64,000 nucleotides of DNA from Leptospira limi. Lineage in GTDB: Bacteria; Spirochaetota; Leptospiria; Leptospirales; Leptospiraceae. The DNA is taken from NCBI RefSeq assembly GCF_026151395.1, contig NZ_JAMQPV010000001.1:2482501-2546500 (forward strand), read 5' to 3'. Position numbers and translations under genes: made by a program. The notes beneath the pieces are model-generated. The model made no database searches, had not been told where the DNA came from, and saw nothing but the letters and a program-made list of their open reading frames with translations. This document shows, piece after piece, positions 28,560-37,882 of this stretch (positions are counted from its first letter, which is position 1; every line of letters begins with the position of its first letter).

Positions 28560-29848
28560 GTTTGGCCTTTGGTTCTCACTTTGACACTGGTCCCATGTTC
28601 TTCATCCAAACCTTCCAATTCCGACATCAGTTTCACAAAAGGGTATAAAGTTTCGAGTGATTCCTTTGTGACTTCTTGGAAGGTGACTCGTTTTAAAAAC
28701 GTATCCACACCCAGAGAAGAGTAAATCCGACTGCCTCTAGCTGTTGGTAAAATATGATTGGTCCCAGAAATATAATCTCCCATCGCTACTGGAGAATAAG
28801 GTCCTAAAAAGACACTCCCTGCATGTTCAATTTTGGCAAATACAGAATCATTATCCCTTGTTTGGATTTCTAAATGTTCTGGTGCCAATTCATTCGAAAA
28901 CCAGATACAATCCTCCATTGTAGGGAATACAAGAATGCTGGAATTTTCATAAATTGCCTTTTGTTTCATTTCCAATCGTTTGGGACGTTCACGAAATGCG
29001 ATTTCCAATTCGTCTCTTACTTTTTCTGCAAGGGAAACCTCTGTGGTGAGTAAAATCGCAGAACTATCTTCACCATGTTCTGCTTGGGATAACATATCAC
29101 AGGCGATCCATTTTGGATTTGATGTTCCATCGGCAATGATACAAACTTCACTTGGACCTGCAGGGCTATCAATTCCAATCAGTCCTTGGCCACTTAAGTA
29201 GGATTTGGCGGCGGCAACATAGGAATTCCCGGGTCCCACGATGAACTCTGATTTGGGAACTGACTCGGTTCCATATGCAGCTGCTGCTATGCCTTGAGCA
29301 CCACCAACAGTCACAATCCGGTCAATCTCCAAAATCTGGGCAAGCCAAACTAAAATCTCTGGGATTCCTTCTTTTTGTGGTGGTGTGATGAGTTGGATCG
29401 ATTTAACACCTGCAATTTTTGCTGGGATGATTCCCATAAGCACACTAGAAGGATACAAAGCCTTCCCGCCGGGAGCATAAACAGCAAGAGAAGGAATGGC
29501 AGTGTATTTGACACCCAAACGATTTCCATCGATCACCTTGGACCAAGCCTCTCGTTTTTGGGCCATGTGGAAGGTTTCAATATTGGTTTTTGCTCTTAAA
29601 AAAGCTTCCTTGGTTTTAGAATCAACATTCGTTTGGATTTCTTTTGGGTTGATTGTAAGTTTCGAAAGTTTGATGCCATCAAACTTTTCTGTATAAGAAA
29701 AAAGAGCAGAATCCCCTTTGGTTCGCACATCTTCTAGAATGGGTAAAATCCGACTCGTTGCGGAACTTAAGTCTTCCCTTGCACCCGAGAGAAAACGTGA
29801 GTATACCTCTTTAGAATTTCGATCACAGGAAAGAATAGGAATCGGCAT
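28556..29848 (-). CDS. hisD: Histidinol dehydrogenase
   Basis: HisD catalyses the last two oxidations of histidine synthesis, turning histidinol into histidine with NAD. The 430-residue protein has the family blocks GPGNSYVAAAKSYL, AGPSEVCIIAD and LSQAEHGEDSSA, whose Gln and His coordinate zinc, and the PEHLE segment. It is not beside other his genes, apart from hisC 26 kb away. Just upstream lies a hairpin (29855-29886) between the DUF5683-like gene and hisD, and no strong Shine-Dalgarno sequence is visible. Confidence 0.97.
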   Translation of the reverse strand: MPIPILSCDRNSKEVYSRFLSGAREDLSSATSRILPILEDVRTKGDSALFSYTEKFDGIKLSKLTINPKEIQTNVDSKTKEAFLRAKTNIETFHMAQKREAWSKVIDGNRLGVKYTAIPSLAVYAPGGKALYPSSVLMGIIPAKIAGVKSIQLITPPQKEGIPEILVWLAQILEIDRIVTVGGAQGIAAAAYGTESVPKSEFIVGPGNSYVAAAKSYLSGQGLIGIDSPAGPSEVCIIADGTSNPKWIACDMLSQAEHGEDSSAILLTTEVSLAEKVRDELEIAFRERPKRLEMKQKAIYENSSILVFPTMEDCIWFSNELAPEHLEIQTRDNDSVFAKIEHAGSVFLGPYSPVAMGDYISGTNHILPTARGSRIYSSLGVDTFLKRVTFQEVTKESLETLYPFVKLMSELEGLDEEHGTSVKVRTKGQT

Positions 29849-29854
29849 AATTTC

Positions 29855-29886
29855 AGCTTGGAAGGAAGTGCCTTCCTAAACAAGCT
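29855..29886. repeat. Interrupted inverted repeat before hisD
   Basis: Two nested stems, AGCTTG with CAAGCT and AGGAAG with CTTCCT, form a hairpin with a three-base loop and a small internal bulge. On the plus strand four more T follow the outer arm (29887-29890), so it is terminator-like for antisense transcription. On the minus strand it sits eight bases upstream of the hisD ATG and could affect hisD expression or separate it from the upstream operon. Confidence 0.5.
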
Positions 29887-29891
29887 TTTTG

Positions 29892-31073
29892 TCAAAAACG
29901 AGAGGAGATTTCGATTTGGTAACGGGAACCTACATCCCTAACCAATTTGGTTTGGGAAAAACCAGACTCAGGGACCATCGACGCATACACTCTTTGGTTT
30001 TCACTTCCAAGAGGAAATCCTGGTTCATACGTCGCCACATTCCTTTTGGCAGAAAAATACGAATCTACCAAATTATAAATTAAAAACGCACCAAGGATCC
30101 CCGCTCCTGCTTGGATCACACCTAACTCTGATTTTGCGCGATTAAAACTTGACTCTGCATTCGTTCGATTGAGTAACCATAAAACTTGTGTGTCAGCTCG
30201 GTCAGCGAGTACGGCTCCAAGGAGGACGGCGGATTGGTAATCGGACCTCGCCGCTAAAAAACGATTGTACGAATTTGCATACACCGCAACTGCCGAAACA
30301 GCAATGGCTGGATACACATACAATTTCCAATCCTTACCATCAATGTATTTTTGCCCCCAACCAGGTAAAACAGAAGATCGCCACAAAGTAGACCAATATG
30401 GAGTTTCATAATAATCCTCAGGTATTTCTTTCCGTATGATTTTCTCTTGCCGTTTTGCAAAACTACTTGCTCTTTCCTTTGAATCAGACAAAACAACACG
30501 TTGTTTCACAGTCAGGGTTTTATTCCGAGGATTTTCTAAGACCAAATCATAAACCCCTGTGTCTGTATCAGGATCAACTGCAAATGTTGCCTTTGCAATC
30601 GAATCAGATTCAATCACTACTTTTTTAGCTGGGATTCGTTTCCCTCCAGTAACCATGTACACTTTCATGGGATGGATAAAATCTTTTCCTTCGAGTAAAA
30701 AAACTTTTTCTTTTTCTTCCTTAGATACGGAATACACTGAGTCCTTGGAAAGAGTGGGAACTCGAGAAACAACTACTTCAAATTTCACCCAATCAGAATA
30801 ACTGCCAACTTTTCCTAGTTTGTTGATCACCGCCACTCGGTGTTCATAAACACCAGAAGTATAATTGACCAAATCATAACTTGTTCCTTTTACTTTTTCA
30901 GATAGAACCAAATAACCGCTGGAATTTTTAATTTCTAACACATAACCAGTAGCACCTTCCACTTCCATCCAACGTAACTGGTGTTGTGTGTCCTCTTCTC
31001 CGTCTGGTTCTCCCCAAATAGGAAAACCAATCAATATGAAAATGAAAAGTATAATCCCTTTTTTATTCCACAT
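29892..31073 (-). CDS. Exported DUF5683-like protein
   Basis: This 393-residue protein has a signal peptide (IILFIFILIGFPIWG). Residues about 30-115 look like a fibronectin-like domain (LRWMEVEGATGYVLEI), then a beta-rich part follows. The C-terminal half has SSVLPGWGQKYIDGKDWK, a pattern typical of DUF5683 membrane proteins, with hydrophobic segments after it. The ATG at 31073 overlaps the stop of the FecR/Fn3 gene by 11 bases, so translation is probably coupled. It is the last gene of the operon that begins with the cyclase. Function is unknown. Confidence 0.65.
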   Translation of the reverse strand: MWNKKGIILFIFILIGFPIWGEPDGEEDTQHQLRWMEVEGATGYVLEIKNSSGYLVLSEKVKGTSYDLVNYTSGVYEHRVAVINKLGKVGSYSDWVKFEVVVSRVPTLSKDSVYSVSKEEKEKVFLLEGKDFIHPMKVYMVTGGKRIPAKKVVIESDSIAKATFAVDPDTDTGVYDLVLENPRNKTLTVKQRVVLSDSKERASSFAKRQEKIIRKEIPEDYYETPYWSTLWRSSVLPGWGQKYIDGKDWKLYVYPAIAVSAVAVYANSYNRFLAARSDYQSAVLLGAVLADRADTQVLWLLNRTNAESSFNRAKSELGVIQAGAGILGAFLIYNLVDSYFSAKRNVATYEPGFPLGSENQRVYASMVPESGFSQTKLVRDVGSRYQIEISSRF

Positions 31074-33186
31074 AGATGGTACCTGGTGTAAGGATTTTCG
31101 GAATTTTAAGTTCGGGAACAGAGATGAAAAAATCCTGTTTGTTAGAAACGGATTCTCTTTCTGAACCATCATTCGCCTTATAAAAGGAGGAAACTTCCCA
31201 TCGAAATCGACCTACATTTAATTTTTGGATTTCATTCATTTGAAATCGATTCGATGTAATTCGTTCATTCAGAATTATTTTTTCTCGAATGCCTGAAACA
31301 TCGATGAGTTTCAATCGATATGCTGAAGCTTTTTCCACTGGTTTCCAAGAGAAACTGATGTAATTTTTTGTGAAAAGATCAATTGTTTCATTTCTCCCTG
31401 GTGACAATAAATTAGGAGGTTCAATATTAGATACCATTTGGAAATTTCTTATGGGACTGACTGTGGATTCATCTTCTGCAAGTTTCACTCGCCAATAGAA
31501 TTTTCCAAAATCCTTTGATTTAAATTCATAATAATTCCCAACCACAGATTCTTTCACTAATAAACTTTGAAAGTCGGCTTGTTTGGAAACTTGAATCTCA
31601 TAGTTCGATTTTCCAGTCAGTTTTTTCCATTTGAGAACCACAAGATTTCGGTCATCAACTTCAACTTCTGCAGATTGGGTTGGTGAGATTAATTCTAATT
31701 CCTCTTTTGCAATGACAGTAAAAGAAGAAGATTTGGAATCAATCCGAGTGCCTTCGTTAGTGATCCCTTTGACTCTCCAAAAATAGTTACCAAGTTTTAA
31801 ACCTGTTGTGGATTTAAAAAAATTATTCTTAATTTTTTCTGTTTGGAGAATGGAAGAAAAATTAACATCACTACTCAACTCCCATTGGTAAGAATCGAAA
31901 TCCTTATCATCTTTCCATGAAAAAAATAATTGTGATTTGGTTTGTTCTTCTGCAATCACCTTACCCTTACTCGGTTCTAATAATTCAGGTGGTGAGCTAT
32001 TTGTTTTTTTCTGAATTTGAAAGGAAATTACTGCTGACGTTTTATCCTCGATTCCAGGTAAACTCGACTTCGCTTTTATTTTCGCATAATAAGTCCCTTC
32101 TTTTAAATTATCAAACGCCAAAGATTGGTTTTGTGTTTGTTTTAAGGTGACAATATCTGTAAAAGCCTTATCACGAGCAATTTGAACGGAATAGGAAGAA
32201 TATAAATCCAAAACATTCCAAACAAATCTTACAACAGGAGTTTCATTTGAGTAGGTTATCACTTCTTCATTTTTAGGTGATAATAATTTCAATGACGGAT
32301 CATTTAAAATTCTAAATTGGAATACTTCTGTCACGGATCTAGATTGTGTAATTGGATCATTGTAAGAAACTCTCCAGTAATAAGAACCTGGCTCCATTTT
32401 TTTTGCAAGATTAGCGGATGTTAACTTTTCTCCGATAATTGATTTGGAAAAATCAGGGAAAAGAGAAACTTCGATCATAGGAGAAGCACGTTTTACTGAA
32501 TCCGAATTCCATCCTGAAATTGAAAAGTAAATCCGTTCCACTCCAGCTTCAGAAAGAATATTCTTTCTATCTTCTGGACTGACAAGACGAAACAATTGTT
32601 TGGCAACTTTAACACCAGATTCGGAAACATTGGCAACTTGGTCTTTGGCAATTGTTTCTTCTTTTCCATTGGAGGTCACTTTCGCTTCCCCTTGGTCAAC
32701 TTTGATATTTAATTCTGATTTTGTTTTATCGAGTTTTACATCACCATTGGTGACTTCAACAGTTTTGTCACCCGCAGTGATATTCATTTTGACATCACCA
32801 GAAGACCCAGACACCCTTGCTGCCTCAAAGGAACCGTAGGCAAAATTAATATTGATGTTTTTGTCGGATAGATCGAGTAAGATCATGGAATTTTCTGAAA
32901 TGTTGATCTTTGTCCCGTCATTTAAAGTTAAAACGGCATCGGACAACCCTTCTGTTCGGATCGTATCTCTATTTTTCACTTCTGTTTTGGATTCAATTAA
33001 ATCCCATACAACAGCATCATTGTACTTGCGTAAAACCGTCTTATTCTTAAACGTAATGACACCTATTGTTGGTTCACTGGAATCATTGGCTCTAAAATTT
33101 AAATTACGATACAGTAAAACAGAAAACAGCAAAATTAGTATTAATAATGCGGTTACTACAAATCTTGTATCATTTAACAAACGCAT
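31063..33186 (-). CDS. FecR-domain protein with Fn3-like repeats
   Basis: From the ATG at 33186 this is a 707-residue protein. A transmembrane helix at about 10-30 is followed by a FecR-type domain at about 50-190 (LTLNDGTKINISENSMILL). The remainder consists of repeated beta-sandwich modules that each contain a pattern such as YYWRV or FYWRVKLAEDE, about five in number and Fn3-like. It starts four bases after the cyclase stop and overlaps the next gene. Classical FecR proteins control FecI sigma factors; no sigma or TonB receptor gene is near. An envelope sensor or scaffold linked to the cyclase is inferred. Confidence 0.7.
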   Translation of the reverse strand: MRLLNDTRFVVTALLILILLFSVLLYRNLNFRANDSSEPTIGVITFKNKTVLRKYNDAVVWDLIESKTEVKNRDTIRTEGLSDAVLTLNDGTKINISENSMILLDLSDKNININFAYGSFEAARVSGSSGDVKMNITAGDKTVEVTNGDVKLDKTKSELNIKVDQGEAKVTSNGKEETIAKDQVANVSESGVKVAKQLFRLVSPEDRKNILSEAGVERIYFSISGWNSDSVKRASPMIEVSLFPDFSKSIIGEKLTSANLAKKMEPGSYYWRVSYNDPITQSRSVTEVFQFRILNDPSLKLLSPKNEEVITYSNETPVVRFVWNVLDLYSSYSVQIARDKAFTDIVTLKQTQNQSLAFDNLKEGTYYAKIKAKSSLPGIEDKTSAVISFQIQKKTNSSPPELLEPSKGKVIAEEQTKSQLFFSWKDDKDFDSYQWELSSDVNFSSILQTEKIKNNFFKSTTGLKLGNYFWRVKGITNEGTRIDSKSSSFTVIAKEELELISPTQSAEVEVDDRNLVVLKWKKLTGKSNYEIQVSKQADFQSLLVKESVVGNYYEFKSKDFGKFYWRVKLAEDESTVSPIRNFQMVSNIEPPNLLSPGRNETIDLFTKNYISFSWKPVEKASAYRLKLIDVSGIREKIILNERITSNRFQMNEIQKLNVGRFRWEVSSFYKANDGSERESVSNKQDFFISVPELKIPKILTPGTIYVE

Positions 33187-33190
33187 GGTA

Positions 33191-36016
33191 TTATTTATGT
33201 GTCCTAGTGAACACCCCGTCCCAATCTTTTCCAGGGGAACTGAAACTGTACTCTTCACATCGTTCAATTAACATATGACACGATTTATCTTTTGTGCCTT
33301 TACTTCTTTCGGAATCATGAAACAACTGGATTGCTTTTGCCCAATTTTGATTTAGGTATTCTTTAAACCCGACTTCATACAATTCGACCGCTTCCACTAC
33401 ATTGGGAGTTACAAGGGATTTATACCCTACTAATTCATGGATACGAACTGGTTCGTTTTTACCTTTCACACGAACCAAGTCCACATACCTAGTGATCATC
33501 TCTTCTTGGATTTTTTCACGAATCGGATCTGTGATGAGGATATTCACACCATAATCCTTACCAGCAGCTTCGAGTCGTGCCGCTAAATTGACGGTATCAC
33601 CCATCATCGTGTAAGACGCAAGGGCATCGGTTCCCATAAAACCAACCTTTGCTGGGCCAGAATTAAGACCAATCCTTGCATCCATCATTTGAGCTTCTTT
33701 GGAGTAAAGATTATTTGTGGTCCAGTATTCCCTTAACTCTTGTAATTTCAAAACCATATCCACACTAGCTCTTGCCGCTTTCAGTTCATGGTCTGCAACA
33801 GGTACTGGTGCGTTAAAGATCCCAACAATCGCATCTCCAATGTATTTGTCCAAAACACCCTCGTGTTTTTTCAAAATTAGAGTCATTGCTGACAGGTATT
33901 CATTCAGAAGTGCAGCGAGGTCAGCACTTTTTAACTGTTCGGAAATTGTAGAAAAACTAGCAACGTCTGAGAAAAAAGCAGTGATAAGAGTTTCTGATCC
34001 GCGTTTTAAAGCAGCAAGATCAACCATGGCTTCTTGGACCACAACTGGATCAATCATACTACCTAAGATGTTCTTAACCTTTTCCCTTTCTTCTAAACCT
34101 TGGCCCATATCGATAAAGTATTTTGTTAATAAACCAACTTCATCTTGGGTTGTAGGTTTGATTCCAATTTTAAAATTACCTTTTGCAATCTCTAGAGTAG
34201 CAGTTAACAATTGCAATACGGGTTTTGTAATCGTTTTTGAGAAGAAAAACACAAAAATAAGAGCAGAACATAACCCAATGCCTGCTATGTAAAGGTTTGT
34301 TTTTTGGCTTTTGTAAACATCTGCAAATGCCTTTTCTTCTGATACAATCGTGATTACACCTGCATCAGCAAATCCAATTTTTTGGAAGGAACCTAGATAG
34401 GAACCACCTAACTCCTCATCCTGATAACTCATCTGTCCTGTGCTTGGTGCACTCGTGAGCATCGTTTTGACGATGGGCATTGATGTTAAATCGGTTGCAG
34501 CAAGCACTAAGTCTTCTTTTGGATGAGCAAGGACCGTTCCAGAACCGTTCACTAAAAATGTTGTTTCAATTCCCTTTTTAGAAAATGCACCAATGATTTT
34601 GTCTAACTTGACAATGATGACAAGAGCATTGTCTAATTCACCATTTTCTGCTGTGGGAATGGCAATGGCAAAGGATGGTTCCACAAACCCGGGACTTGAA
34701 TTGAGGAGAACGGCTTGGCCATTAAAGGCTTCCGCTAAGGCATCACGGTTTCTGTTGACAACTGCATGAAAGTCATCTTCCGTGACGGCACTTTTTTTGA
34801 GTTCTTCTTCATTAAACACCTCTCGTTTCATGACGAGGATGTTGTCCCTCTTTTCAAAAATTCCTAAATAGATAAATTCCTTATCATTTTGGAAAAAGGT
34901 TTTGAGGAGTAATTTACGATCTTCTTCAGGCAGTCCTTGTGTGGTGAGAGTGATGGCAATTTGGCGGCCTTTTTCCACAACTCCTAAAATATCTGATTTT
35001 ACTTTGGATCCAATAATTTCTGCAATTCGAATATTATTGTCACGTAACTGGAGTTCAATGGAACGTTTAAAATAAAAAGAAGCAAAAATAATGATACTAG
35101 CTACTGATAAAACAAATAGTAGGCTAATCACTCCCATCATCTTTAATTGTAGAGAAAACTTCGTATTTACAGTCGAATCAATTGGCAGATTAGATTCGAT
35201 TTCATCTGATTTATTGTCTTTCGATTCTGGATTTGGTTTGATTCCTTCCAATGGCACTTCACCTAATAAATGCTCGCCATCTTTTGGATGCAATGTATTT
35301 GATGGGAATTCCTCTCCATCAGAGGCAAATGAGGATTCAATCAAATCATAAGGGTGATTCGGATCGGTTTCCACTTCCGTTACTACCGATTCTTTTTCTA
35401 ATCCAGTTTCTGAACTTGGTAAAAGAGATTCCGTAGGATGGTGGCCATTGGAAGTACCATTTTCACCCACACTAACACTAGTTAATTCCAATTGACGAAT
35501 TTTTGATTTCCCTGAACTGCCAACAAGTTCCAATGGTGGGAAGGATAAAACCTTGGTTTCAATTTCCTTGGTTTTACCACTGCCAATTTCAGGTAAGGAA
35601 CTAGTTTTTCCTGTCAGTCCAAATTTATGAGAAATTCGATCAGGTGAAATTCGATCATCATATAAATACTCAAGTCTTGCAAATACAGACCTTACTTCCG
35701 TTTCCGAAGACTTAGGATAAATGACAAAAAGGTTTTTTCCTTCACTTGCGTTTGATAGAGCTTTCGCCAAATACTTATTAGATGAAATTTGATGAATGGA
35801 AACATAAGGGTATTCAAATCGATTGTTAGGAAATTGAATCCCCCATGGAGGTGGCCCAAAACGGAACTCCAATTCCCTTGTCCTTCGTGTTTGGAAGAAT
35901 ATAGTAATCCCGTCGTCCCCATTCCATGATTCTAAACTTCCAGGAGTCTCATCCCAGACAAGAAATGTGAGTTTGGACGTTCTAAGGAACGGAATTTCGG
36001 CAGAAATTTCTAACAT
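33191..36016 (-). CDS. Membrane class III adenylate/guanylate cyclase with sensor and HAMP
   Basis: The 941-residue protein begins with about 290 residues of unrecognised cytoplasmic sequence, then a transmembrane helix near 300, a Cache-like extracytoplasmic domain at about 320-570, a second helix near 575-593, HAMP, and a cyclase domain at about 675-850. Catalytic signs are the metal aspartates in FFSDVASF and IGDAIVGIF, and the substrate and transition-state region MGDTVNLAARLEA. The final 80 residues form helices (YEVGFKEYLNQNWAKAIQLFHD). It is the first gene of an operon with the FecR/Fn3 and DUF5683-like proteins. The N-terminal part has no clear family. Confidence 0.85.
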   Translation of the reverse strand: MLEISAEIPFLRTSKLTFLVWDETPGSLESWNGDDGITIFFQTRRTRELEFRFGPPPWGIQFPNNRFEYPYVSIHQISSNKYLAKALSNASEGKNLFVIYPKSSETEVRSVFARLEYLYDDRISPDRISHKFGLTGKTSSLPEIGSGKTKEIETKVLSFPPLELVGSSGKSKIRQLELTSVSVGENGTSNGHHPTESLLPSSETGLEKESVVTEVETDPNHPYDLIESSFASDGEEFPSNTLHPKDGEHLLGEVPLEGIKPNPESKDNKSDEIESNLPIDSTVNTKFSLQLKMMGVISLLFVLSVASIIIFASFYFKRSIELQLRDNNIRIAEIIGSKVKSDILGVVEKGRQIAITLTTQGLPEEDRKLLLKTFFQNDKEFIYLGIFEKRDNILVMKREVFNEEELKKSAVTEDDFHAVVNRNRDALAEAFNGQAVLLNSSPGFVEPSFAIAIPTAENGELDNALVIIVKLDKIIGAFSKKGIETTFLVNGSGTVLAHPKEDLVLAATDLTSMPIVKTMLTSAPSTGQMSYQDEELGGSYLGSFQKIGFADAGVITIVSEEKAFADVYKSQKTNLYIAGIGLCSALIFVFFFSKTITKPVLQLLTATLEIAKGNFKIGIKPTTQDEVGLLTKYFIDMGQGLEEREKVKNILGSMIDPVVVQEAMVDLAALKRGSETLITAFFSDVASFSTISEQLKSADLAALLNEYLSAMTLILKKHEGVLDKYIGDAIVGIFNAPVPVADHELKAARASVDMVLKLQELREYWTTNNLYSKEAQMMDARIGLNSGPAKVGFMGTDALASYTMMGDTVNLAARLEAAGKDYGVNILITDPIREKIQEEMITRYVDLVRVKGKNEPVRIHELVGYKSLVTPNVVEAVELYEVGFKEYLNQNWAKAIQLFHDSERSKGTKDKSCHMLIERCEEYSFSSPGKDWDGVFTRTHK

Positions 36017-36066
36017 ACTGTTTTTAGTATCGACTTAAATAGGCTTTCAATCGATCTCATTTCTAG

Positions 36067-36837
36067 ATGAAAATCATCACGTTAAATTGCAACGGAATTC
36101 GTTCCAGTCTCAGCAAAGGTTTACTCGAATTTATACGTCACGAAAATCCTGACATGATTTGTTTCCAAGAAACGAAGGCTCCCGAAAAAGAAATTGTTAG
36201 GGATGAGTTTCGAGAACTGGGTTATGAAATTTATTTCTGTCTCGCAGAAAAACCTGGATACAGTGGATGTGCAGTTTTGACCAAACGAAAACCAAAATCA
36301 GTGTCCATTGGGTATGGAGATGGGATTTTTCGCACAGAAGGTCGTTCTGTTTTTCTGGAATTTGATGAGTTTTACCTTTGGAATTTGTATTTTCCTTCCG
36401 GAACGAGTGGAGAAGAACGCCAAAAGATCAAATACCAATTTTTAGATGCGTTTATGGATCTCGCAAAGCCATTTTTAAAAAAGAAAAAACCACTCTTTGT
36501 TTGTGGTGATGTCAATATTGCCCATACGGCAATGGACATCCACAACCCAAAAGGGAATGAAAAAAATTCGGGTTTTTTACCTGAAGAGCGGAAATGGATG
36601 ACCGATTTTCTAAACTTAGGTTTTTTTGACTGTTTTCGTACACTCCACCCGGACACTAAGGATGAATACTCTTGGTGGACCTACAGGTTCCAAGCTAGGA
36701 AAAACAATAAGGGTTGGAGGATTGATTATTTTTTTGTCACAAAATCAAAGTCTGTTCAATTATTAACCTCTAAAATTGCAAAAGAACCAGTGATGTCAGA
36801 CCATGCCCCTGTGGTACTCGAGGTCCAATTCTCTTGA
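36067..36837 (+). CDS. xth: Exodeoxyribonuclease III family AP endonuclease
   Basis: ExoIII enzymes cut DNA at abasic sites during base-excision repair and trim 3' ends. The 256-residue protein has all family motifs: ITLNCNGIRS at the N-terminus, CFQETKA (metal-binding Glu), CGDVNIAHT (Asp/Asn pair) and a terminal SDHAPVVLEV (catalytic His). It is divergent from the cyclase operon, with 50 bases between them, and its stop lies 33 bases before the next gene. Confidence 0.93.
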   Translation: MKIITLNCNGIRSSLSKGLLEFIRHENPDMICFQETKAPEKEIVRDEFRELGYEIYFCLAEKPGYSGCAVLTKRKPKSVSIGYGDGIFRTEGRSVFLEFDEFYLWNLYFPSGTSGEERQKIKYQFLDAFMDLAKPFLKKKKPLFVCGDVNIAHTAMDIHNPKGNEKNSGFLPEERKWMTDFLNLGFFDCFRTLHPDTKDEYSWWTYRFQARKNNKGWRIDYFFVTKSKSVQLLTSKIAKEPVMSDHAPVVLEVQFS

Positions 36838-36870
36838 CAGAATGTTTTTTTTCGGATCAATTCTTCTCTC

Positions 36871-37842
36871 ATGAAACGTATCCTTTTCCTCATTCTCCTT
36901 TTTTTACACTTTCAATGTTCTTTACTCGGTGTCCTCCAAGACAAAATCCCAACACCTGAATTTTCTTTTGAATCCCTGCATATCAAACAAATTACGTTTA
37001 CAGACATCACCCTTGGGGTGGAAACATCGGTAACCAATCCATACCCAGTTTCCCTTCCTAGTTCCTTTTTGGATATGGATATCAAAATTGAAGGAATGAA
37101 ATTGTCTCAAGTCAAAACAGATTTGGGAGTCATTGAAGCAAAAAAAACAAAAGCCCTGCCTTTAGAAGTAAAATTAAAATATACTGACTTAGTCCAATTA
37201 TATAAAAAATTTCCCACAAAACCAATGTTAGAAGTCAGTGCGGAAGGAAATATGAAAGTTGCCATTCCCAAACAGTGGCAACTTTTAGGAAAGGATTCGC
37301 TAAGTTTTCCATTTGTCCAAAAAAAAGAAATCCCTGCAGTTTTACCTGATGTGGAAATTCGAAATTTCAAAATTTTAATGCCAACAGAATCAGAAATTTT
37401 GAGTGCATCGAATACGGAATCTATGGTGGGAACCACAACAAATTTTTTAAAAGGATTACTCGGTGGATCAAAAACGCCTGCCACATCTGCCGCCAAAGCA
37501 GGATTAGCTGGTCTTACTTTAAATTTAAAAACGGAATTTGATTTTGTTTTTTCAAACCAAGCAGCAGCGAATCTGAATCTCACTGATCTAAAATACAATT
37601 TACAGTTGGCGGGCGAAAATTTCTTAAACGGATCCCCAAAAGAAATCATCAACTCAGGAAAAGAATCGACTGTAAAAGTTTCGAATCAGTTCCCAATTGC
37701 ATCCATTGGTTCTTCCTTATACAAAACCATTCAATCGAAAGAGGCTCTGTACCAACTGAAAGGAGACTCAGGACTCCTTGTACCTAACATTCGCGAAAAC
37801 ATTCCCTTTTCGTATGAGAAAAAAGGAAAGTTCCAATGGTAA
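36871..37842 (+). CDS. LEA14-like lipoprotein
   Basis: The 323-residue precursor has a signal peptide with the lipobox LHFQC, cysteine at about 16. The mature part has LEA type-2/WHy features: ITFTDITLGVETSVTNPYPVSLP, where the conserved NPY is found in LEA14-like domains, and a second related part at about 200-290. Bacterial members are thought to protect or bridge envelope components, but their role here is unknown. A hairpin with T-tract (37820-37855) contains its stop codon and probably ends the transcript. Confidence 0.72.
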   Translation: MKRILFLILLFLHFQCSLLGVLQDKIPTPEFSFESLHIKQITFTDITLGVETSVTNPYPVSLPSSFLDMDIKIEGMKLSQVKTDLGVIEAKKTKALPLEVKLKYTDLVQLYKKFPTKPMLEVSAEGNMKVAIPKQWQLLGKDSLSFPFVQKKEIPAVLPDVEIRNFKILMPTESEILSASNTESMVGTTTNFLKGLLGGSKTPATSAAKAGLAGLTLNLKTEFDFVFSNQAAANLNLTDLKYNLQLAGENFLNGSPKEIINSGKESTVKVSNQFPIASIGSSLYKTIQSKEALYQLKGDSGLLVPNIRENIPFSYEKKGKFQW

Positions 37843-37855
37843 ACCTTTCCTTTTT
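37820..37855 (+). terminator. Probable terminator of the LEA14-like gene
   Basis: The arms AAAAAGGAAAG at 37820-37830 and CTTTCCTTTTT at 37845-37855 pair perfectly around a 14-base loop that contains the stop codon. The T-tract at its end supports termination on the plus strand; the A-tract on the left arm would serve the minus strand. The large loop lowers confidence. Confidence 0.45.
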
Positions 37856-37882
37856 ATAATTTAATTTAAATTCTTTAAAAAA

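Noticed and set aside
29849..29891. His leader peptide or histidine attenuator before hisD
   Set aside because: There is no run of histidine codons, and the space of 43 bases is too small for a classical attenuator.
33717..34292. Antisense frame of 191 codons inside the cyclase gene
   Set aside because: The cyclase motifs on the minus strand are unmistakable; the antisense frame reflects codon composition.
36834..36862. TTGACA ahead of the LEA14-like gene as a promoter
   Set aside because: No acceptable -10 hexamer exists at 16-18 bases distance, so a full promoter could not be supported.
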